From contig QQVP01000024.1 of the NCBI GenBank assembly GCA_003389215.1, positions 62,001 to 126,000 of the forward strand: DNA of 64,000 nt. Reading direction: 5' to 3'. The notes beneath the pieces were generated by a model. The model saw only the letters and a list, made by a program, of their open reading frames with translations, did no database searches and was not told where the DNA came from. A program made the position numbers and the translations under genes. This stretch comes from Planctomycetota bacterium (GTDB lineage Bacteria > Planctomycetota > Planctomycetia > Pirellulales > UBA7805). Shown one piece after another: positions 60,090 through 64,000 of this stretch (the first letter of the stretch is position 1; every line of letters starts with the position of its first letter).

Positions 60090-62541
60090 ACTCGACCCTC
60101 GCCTGGTCGTCCAGCGCCGGCGGCAGCCCGTCGGCCTCCGCGGGCAGCAGCTTGAAGGGAAGCGGATTCGACGCCACGCCGTCTCCGCGAATCACCAGGA
60201 GCTGCACGTCCTGCGCCTCGGCCAGCTGCAAGACCGGCAACTGCACCCGAATGCCCAGGTCATACCAGCCTTCGATCTGCGCGTTCAGTTGCAGATCGCC
60301 GACGGACACCACGACTTGTCCCGGCTCGGGGCCCAGGCCTTCGCCGGAGAGCGTCAGCAGCGATCCCACGGACCCGGACGATTGATCGGCCGAAAACAAC
60401 GCCGGATCGACCGGCAACACGTCGAGGCGAGACACGATCGCCCCGTTATTCGTCGGAATCGCATCGGTGGAAATCTCACCGCGACTGTCGACGACGACGT
60501 GAAGCTGGCTGAACGGTGCCGGCCGACCACGTTCGTCGCGGGCCAGCGACAAGGCGCCCACCGGCAGACGGAGATCGACCGACACAATTTCACTCGCCTC
60601 GATCCCGTCGAGCCGCGCGCTGGTCTGCGGAAGCTCGGCCGCGAACTGCTGGTCGTTGCTGGCCAGGGCCAAGACGTCGAACGGCGTCACGATGGCCTCC
60701 GGACTGTTGTTGCGCAGCCACAACCGATAGCGCGGGCCGAGGTCACTCTCGGGATGCCCCGGATCGACGAACCGGACGGCCAGTAGTTGCACGTCGCTGG
60801 CCCCTGCGGCGAGCGGCGGTACCGGAACGTCGACCCAGGTGCCGGACGCTACGGAGAAGAGCGGATCCCAAACGGGCGCTTCGAAGTCCTGGATCGGCTC
60901 GCCGGCTGGAAAGACGGCCGGACGCAACACGACGGGACGCGGATCGAAGCCAATCGGACACCCGACGTTCCAACTCCACGCGACCCACGGCTGCCAACGC
61001 GGAAACCAGGTGAAGCGAGCGAACCGCCGTGGTCCCGCATAACGGAAGGCAAAGTGGCGTCTCAGATAGTGCCGGCCGACCGGTCCGTGAAAATGGCGAC
61101 GGTGCCAGGCACGCGGATCGCGATGGAAGCCGTGCCGCGGCAGTCGACGGGCGAGATCGCCTCGGTGACGGTAGCGGAACTGATCGTGGAGCCGAATCTT
61201 GCGCCCCACGGCCGACCGCGCGAGACGATCGAATTGCCCGGCTCGGTGTCGCCGGTCGAGCTCGTGGAAGTTCCGCACACGGTGGTGTTGACGAAGCGAC
61301 GGTGCTGCGGCACGACGCAGCTGTTGCCGCTGGCGCGGAATGGCGCGGCCACGATCGAGGTCGACCGGACGGCGCACCACGTTACGCCCCCGCTGCGAGC
61401 GCACCACGTCGTTCCGCTGTCGGTTACGACGAGACGCATCGGCCGCGAAGTCGCGACCACGGCGATCGAACTGTCGCCACTGGTCACGACGATGTTCGGC
61501 GGCCGCGCGGCCCTGCTGATCGCGGCGACGGCGGTCGCGTTCTTGTTGCGCGGCGAACACACGTCGCGCCTCGCGAGCACGTTGTTCGCGCTGACGCTGC
61601 TGGCGCGCTCGTCGTGTCTGCTGGTCAGCCCGCTGTCGCTGCTGATCGCGGGCACGGCGAGCAAGATCCCGCTGCCGATCGCTCCGGCCCGCCGCCGATT
61701 GTGGCGTACGACGGGCGCGGGCGTCGGGAGCTCGCCTCGGCGTCGCGCGGTTCCGTGCCACATCGCGAGCGCGGTCCATTCGGTCTCGATCGCCTCGTCC
61801 GACGTCGCGCGGTGGACGCGGCCGTTGGGGCGTACGGGCCTGTTGTGGTGGCCGACGTTGAGGCGTGCGGACCTGCTGTGGACGCTGACGTTGAGGCGGA
61901 CGGGCCTGTTGTGGTCGCTGACGTTGAGGCGTACGGACCTGTTGTGGTCGCCGACGTTGAGGCGTACGAGCCTGCTGTGGTCGCTGACGTTGCGGCGTAC
62001 GGGCCTGTTGTGGTCGCGTTCCACGTGAACGCGCCGAAGGCTGTCGACCGCGATTCGGCGGGGCCTGACGAGTCACGCGAGACCGCGAACGTGCGGCGGG
62101 CGGCGACGGACGACGCGGCGGCGGCGCCGCGCGGCGGACCTGTTGCGATCGCGTTCCACGTGAACGCGCCGTCGAAGGCTGTCGGCTGCGATTCGGCGGG
62201 GCCTGGCGGGTTGCGCGGGACGGCGAGCGCGCACGATTCGACGAACTCGCCCGCGGCGGACGTGACGACCGACTCGGGGCCGTCGCCCGCTGCGGGCGCT
62301 GAGGCCGTGAGCGCGACCGCGCGGCGGATCGCGAGGAAGACCCGCGCGATCGGGATTGGACCTGCGACCTGGCTGGCCGCGAGCGCGAGGCGGATGGCCT
62401 TGCCCCCGACCTTGCCGAGGCGGATGAGCGGCCACCTGAGCGACCGCCGCGAGGCGGCTTGGCGTCCGCAGTCTCGAGGACCAGCAGGGTGATTAGGGAC
62501 ACGGCGACGAGCGATGTTGCTTTTGTCGTACAGATGCGCAT
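60085..62541 (-). CDS. Large secreted Arg/Gln/Pro-repeat protein
   Basis: The 818-residue product starts with a signal peptide (MRICTTKATSLVAVSLITLL, cleavage near ADA). Residues of about 25-330 are low-complexity Arg/Ser/Pro/Gln, including ten-residue repeats of the RPQQARTPQR kind; then comes a very basic Arg/Gln/His region (RDQQRQRADQQTRRARQQ and RHFHGPVGRHYLRRHF) and from about 520 a folded beta-rich domain with VQLLAVRFVDPGHPES and LWLRNNSPEA. Function unknown; the extreme basicity suggests binding to nucleic acids, polyanions or the cell surface. The start at 62541 is set by the signal. Open frames on the other strand here arise from base composition. Confidence 0.75.
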   Translation of the reverse strand: MRICTTKATSLVAVSLITLLVLETADAKPPRGGRSGGRSSASARSGARPSASRSRPARSQVQSRSRGSSSRSAARSRSRPQRPQRATAPSRSSRPPRASSSNRARSPSRATRQAPPNRSRQPSTARSRGTRSQQVRRAAPPPRRPSPPAARSRSRVTRQAPPNRGRQPSARSRGTRPQQARTPQRQRPQQARTPQRRRPQQVRTPQRQRPQQARPPQRQRPQQVRTPQRRPPQQARTPQRPRPPRDVGRGDRDRMDRARDVARNRATPRRAPDARARRTPQSAAGRSDRQRDLARRARDQQRQRADQQTRRARQQRQREQRAREARRVFAAQQERDRRRRDQQGRAAAEHRRDQWRQFDRRGRDFAADASRRNRQRNDVVRSQRGRNVVRRPVDLDRGRAIPRQRQQLRRAAAPSLRQHHRVRNFHELDRRHRAGQFDRLARSAVGRKIRLHDQFRYRHRGDLARRLPRHGFHRDPRAWHRRHFHGPVGRHYLRRHFAFRYAGPRRFARFTWFPRWQPWVAWSWNVGCPIGFDPRPVVLRPAVFPAGEPIQDFEAPVWDPLFSVASGTWVDVPVPPLAAGASDVQLLAVRFVDPGHPESDLGPRYRLWLRNNSPEAIVTPFDVLALASNDQQFAAELPQTSARLDGIEASEIVSVDLRLPVGALSLARDERGRPAPFSQLHVVVDSRGEISTDAIPTNNGAIVSRLDVLPVDPALFSADQSSGSVGSLLTLSGEGLGPEPGQVVVSVGDLQLNAQIEGWYDLGIRVQLPVLQLAEAQDVQLLVIRGDGVASNPLPFKLLPAEADGLPPALDDQARVEF
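61826..62015 (-). repeat. 30-bp tandem repeats in the Arg-rich gene
   Basis: About six imperfect copies of a 30-nt unit occur in a row, encoding the ten-residue RPQQARTPQR/Q-type motif. Immediately next to them, GCGTTCCACGTGAACGCGCC at 62016-62035 is repeated at 62151-62170, 135 bp apart, marking a longer duplication of 45 codons. Likely prone to length change. Confidence 0.75.
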
Positions 62542-62550
62542 GACTGGCTC

Positions 62551-62587
62551 TTTCCAACGAAAACGGGTTTCGATTTTTCGTTGGAAA
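62551..62587 (-). promoter_or_regulatory. Perfect 13-bp hairpin covering the Shine-Dalgarno of the Arg-rich gene
   Basis: TTTCCAACGAAAA (62551-62563) pairs exactly with TTTTCGTTGGAAA (62575-62587) around an 11-nt loop. On the minus-strand transcript the second arm ends in GGAAA and is followed by GAGCCAGTC and the ATG at 62541, so the purine-rich GGAAAGAG ribosome site is partly inside the stem. Translation may therefore depend on opening of the hairpin by protein, RNA or temperature. The DNA symmetry could also be an operator. Confidence 0.6.
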
Positions 62588-62889
62588 ATGGGCTGCGAAT
62601 TGCGTTCCTCGCCGCCCCGCAAGCATAGGCGTAATCCGATGCATAGACAGAACTTATGTCTTGCAGTCAAGTTACGGAGTGACGTTTGCCCCGCTGTGCG
62701 TTCCCCACTCGCTGGTCGCCGCTGGCAAACGCGCTATCAATCTGACGACAGTGTTGTCAATTCGATGACACTCTGCGACGAACAGGTCCCAATCGGCCCG
62801 GTGCCGAATCGCTGGCCGCTGGGCTACGATCGACGTCTCAGACGGACAGGCGACCAAGGCGACAGCAACGAGCAAGGCAACCACAGGCA
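62588..62889. other. Intergenic region between the Arg-rich gene and the SDR
   Basis: Divergent promoters are expected here. There is a short inverted repeat AGACA-N7-TGTCT (62645-62661) and an imperfect palindrome TGACGACAGTGTTGTCA (62743-62759) with another GATGACA nearby (62764-62770), which could be an operator. No gene was recognised. Confidence 0.35.
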
Positions 62890-63579
62890 ATGAGTCCAGA
62901 TAACCCGCGTCGAATTGTCGTCACCGGAGCAACCCGTGGCTTGGGGCGCGCTTTGGTTGACGCATTTGGCGCGGCGGGCCACACCGTAGTTGGCTGCGGC
63001 CGCGATGCGACCGCCATCGCGGAATTGCGCGAGCTCTGGCCGACGCCCCACCAGTTTCACGTCGTCGACGTGACGCGTGACGACGACGTCTCCGCGTGGG
63101 CAAGTGAGGTCCTCGCCGCGCATGCTCCGCCCGACCTGCTGATCAACAATGCGGGCGTGATCAACCGCAATGCCCCCCTCTGGGAACTCGAGGCCGACGA
63201 AATCGACCTGGTTGTCGACGTGAATGTGAAAGGGGTCGTCAACGTGCTGCGGCACTTCCTGCCATCGATGGCCGGTCGTCAGCGCGGGATCGTGGCCAAC
63301 ATGAGCAGCGGCTGGGGACGTAGCGTTTCGCCCGAGGTGGCCATTTATTGCGCAACCAAATGGGCCATCGAAGGTCTCACACAAGCGCTCGCCGAAGAGC
63401 TTCCGTCCGGCATGGCGGCGGTGGCCGTGAATCCCGGTGTGATCAACACCAATATGCTGCGTACCTGCTGGGCCGAGTCCGCCGAGCACTATCCAGACCC
63501 TGCGCAGTGGGTATTGCGGGCCGCCCCTTTTCTGCTGCGTCTGAGTGCCGCTGACAACGGCCAATCGGTGAGCGTTTGA
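62890..63579 (+). CDS. Short-chain dehydrogenase/reductase
   Basis: The 229-residue SDR has TGATRGLGRALVDAF, NNAGVINRN, Ser in ANMSSGWGRSV, YCATKWAIEGLTQAL (catalytic Tyr and Lys) and NPGVINTNML. The substrate is unknown. The length is typical. It is divergent from the Arg-rich gene and not in an obvious operon. Confidence 0.9.
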   Translation: MSPDNPRRIVVTGATRGLGRALVDAFGAAGHTVVGCGRDATAIAELRELWPTPHQFHVVDVTRDDDVSAWASEVLAAHAPPDLLINNAGVINRNAPLWELEADEIDLVVDVNVKGVVNVLRHFLPSMAGRQRGIVANMSSGWGRSVSPEVAIYCATKWAIEGLTQALAEELPSGMAAVAVNPGVINTNMLRTCWAESAEHYPDPAQWVLRAAPFLLRLSAADNGQSVSV

Positions 63580-63797
63580 CCTTCCCCGAGGCGCGAAACG
63601 TCGGATTGTACCGCCTGGACCGATTTTCGTGGCTCGTCTGGGGCCCGCGAGTTTGCCGCCAGAGCGGAAAAAACCTAGAGTTGGGCGGAGAGAGCGGAGA
63701 GTTAGGGGCACGGAAGCGCCGTGGGCACCTGGCGGCCCGTTCATAGACTTATGGCCCGTCACGGGTCTCCGCACTGCGTGAAGTCGAAACAACTCTG
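63580..63797. other. Intergenic region before the Flp pilin gene
   Basis: About 218 bp, purine-rich around 63660-63710. No confident promoter or hairpin was seen; the pilin gene probably has its own promoter here because flp genes are strongly expressed. Confidence 0.3.
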
Positions 63798-64000
63798 ATG
63801 AAGATGCTGGCAACAAACATTCGAGGCCGCAGCACCTGGACGCGGGTGAAGCGATTCTTGCGGGACGACTCCGGCCCCACGGCCGTTGAGTACGCAGTCG
63901 TTCTGGCCTTGATCGTCGGCGTCGTGATCGGCTCGGTGACGTTGATGGCCAACGCAACGGCGACGAGCTTCGACAACTCGGCGAACTCGATCTCGAGCGC
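63798..64000 (+). CDS. Flp/Fap-type pilin, N-terminal part (runs off the window)
   Basis: The 67 visible codons start MKMLATNIRGRSTWTRVKRF and contain the Flp pilin signature: DDSGPTAVEYAVVLALIVGV with Gly before and Glu-Tyr after the cleavage region. Flp pilins form tight-adherence (Tad) pili. The rest and any tad genes lie beyond 64000. This pilin class differs from the GspG-like proteins at 32-33 kb, so the organism would have two pilus-type systems. Confidence 0.85.
   Translation, partial: MKMLATNIRGRSTWTRVKRFLRDDSGPTAVEYAVVLALIVGVVIGSVTLMANATATSFDNSANSISS

Noticed and set aside
60787-62028. 413-residue + strand open frame over the Arg-rich gene
   Set aside because: Another shadow caused by composition bias; no domain.
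61029-62492. 487-residue open frame on the + strand with VVADVEAYGP-type repeats
   Set aside because: It is the antisense of the Arg-rich repeat gene; no start signal and no export signal, while the minus strand has a signal peptide and continues into a folded domain.
62824-63957. 377-residue open frame on the minus strand
   Set aside because: It is antisense to the SDR and Flp pilin genes, which have clear motifs.
1-64000. CRISPR arrays, tRNA or rRNA genes, insertion sequences, prophage
   Set aside because: None seen: no regularly spaced repeats, no cloverleaf recognised by eye, no transposase or integrase motifs. tRNAs could be missed without a covariance search.

Overview
The window is high-GC DNA from a planctomycete, probably of the order Pirellulales. 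This is an inference from gene content: peptidoglycan precursor genes without ftsZ or ftsA, a methenyl-tetrahydromethanopterin cyclohydrolase, ole-type hydrocarbon genes beside a ketosynthase/ACP/CrtI-like cluster, GYF_2 and double-zinc-ribbon membrane proteins, and an Arg-rich secreted protein. No tRNA, rRNA, CRISPR array, insertion sequence or prophage was seen.

Layout. 0-6.3 kb: the first half of a dcw (division and cell wall) cluster on the + strand (murE, murF, mraY, murG), with a hairpin-rich gap of about 460 bp before mraY. 6.2-17.1 kb: tsaE and thiL (-); two tandem membrane HD-domain proteins (+), the second degenerate; then on the - strand an HtrA-like protease, a secreted proline-rich protein, a membrane-anchored Gfo/Idh-like protein, an SDR and hslVU. 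17.4-19.6 kb: isochorismatase-like hydrolase, class V aminotransferase and csrA (+). 19.7-24.5 kb: the second half of the dcw cluster on the - strand (murC, murB, ddl, ftsQ) plus a DUF2784 protein. Inverting about 6.3-24 kb would recreate the canonical order E-F-Y-G-C-B-ddl-Q.

24.7-36.7 kb is one long - strand operon for a type II secretion / type IV pilus-like machine: ATPase, inner-membrane platform, three GspG/H-like and two GspI/J-like pseudopilins, a GspK-like minor pilin, a PilM-PilN fusion, PilO, secretin and a PilP-like lipoprotein, with a receiver-domain protein just upstream. 36.9-43.7 kb: a PMT-type glycosyltransferase, PAP2 phosphatase, secreted protein, nrdR, a zinc-ribbon/PH membrane protein and rpoN. 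43.9-46.3 kb: ybaB, dnaX (with an A9 slippage site followed at once by a -1-frame stop) and an SRP RNA with its own sigma-70-type promoter. 46.4-50.9 kb: a MarR operon with promoter and palindromic operator, a DinB protein, an MntR/DtxR-like repressor, and mch with a RimK-like ATP-grasp ligase.

50.9-59.9 kb is the most interesting accessory region: oleC, a GYF-domain membrane protein and oleD, then a compact operon of a FabF-like ketosynthase, an acyl carrier protein and two CrtI/CrtISO-like FAD enzymes. Together these suggest a dedicated long-chain lipid or polyene-hydrocarbon pathway. It is closed by a nested-palindrome element of about 164 bp. 60.1-64 kb: a large Arg/Gln/Pro-repeat secreted protein whose Shine-Dalgarno lies in a strong hairpin, an SDR, and the start of a Flp-type pilin at the window edge.
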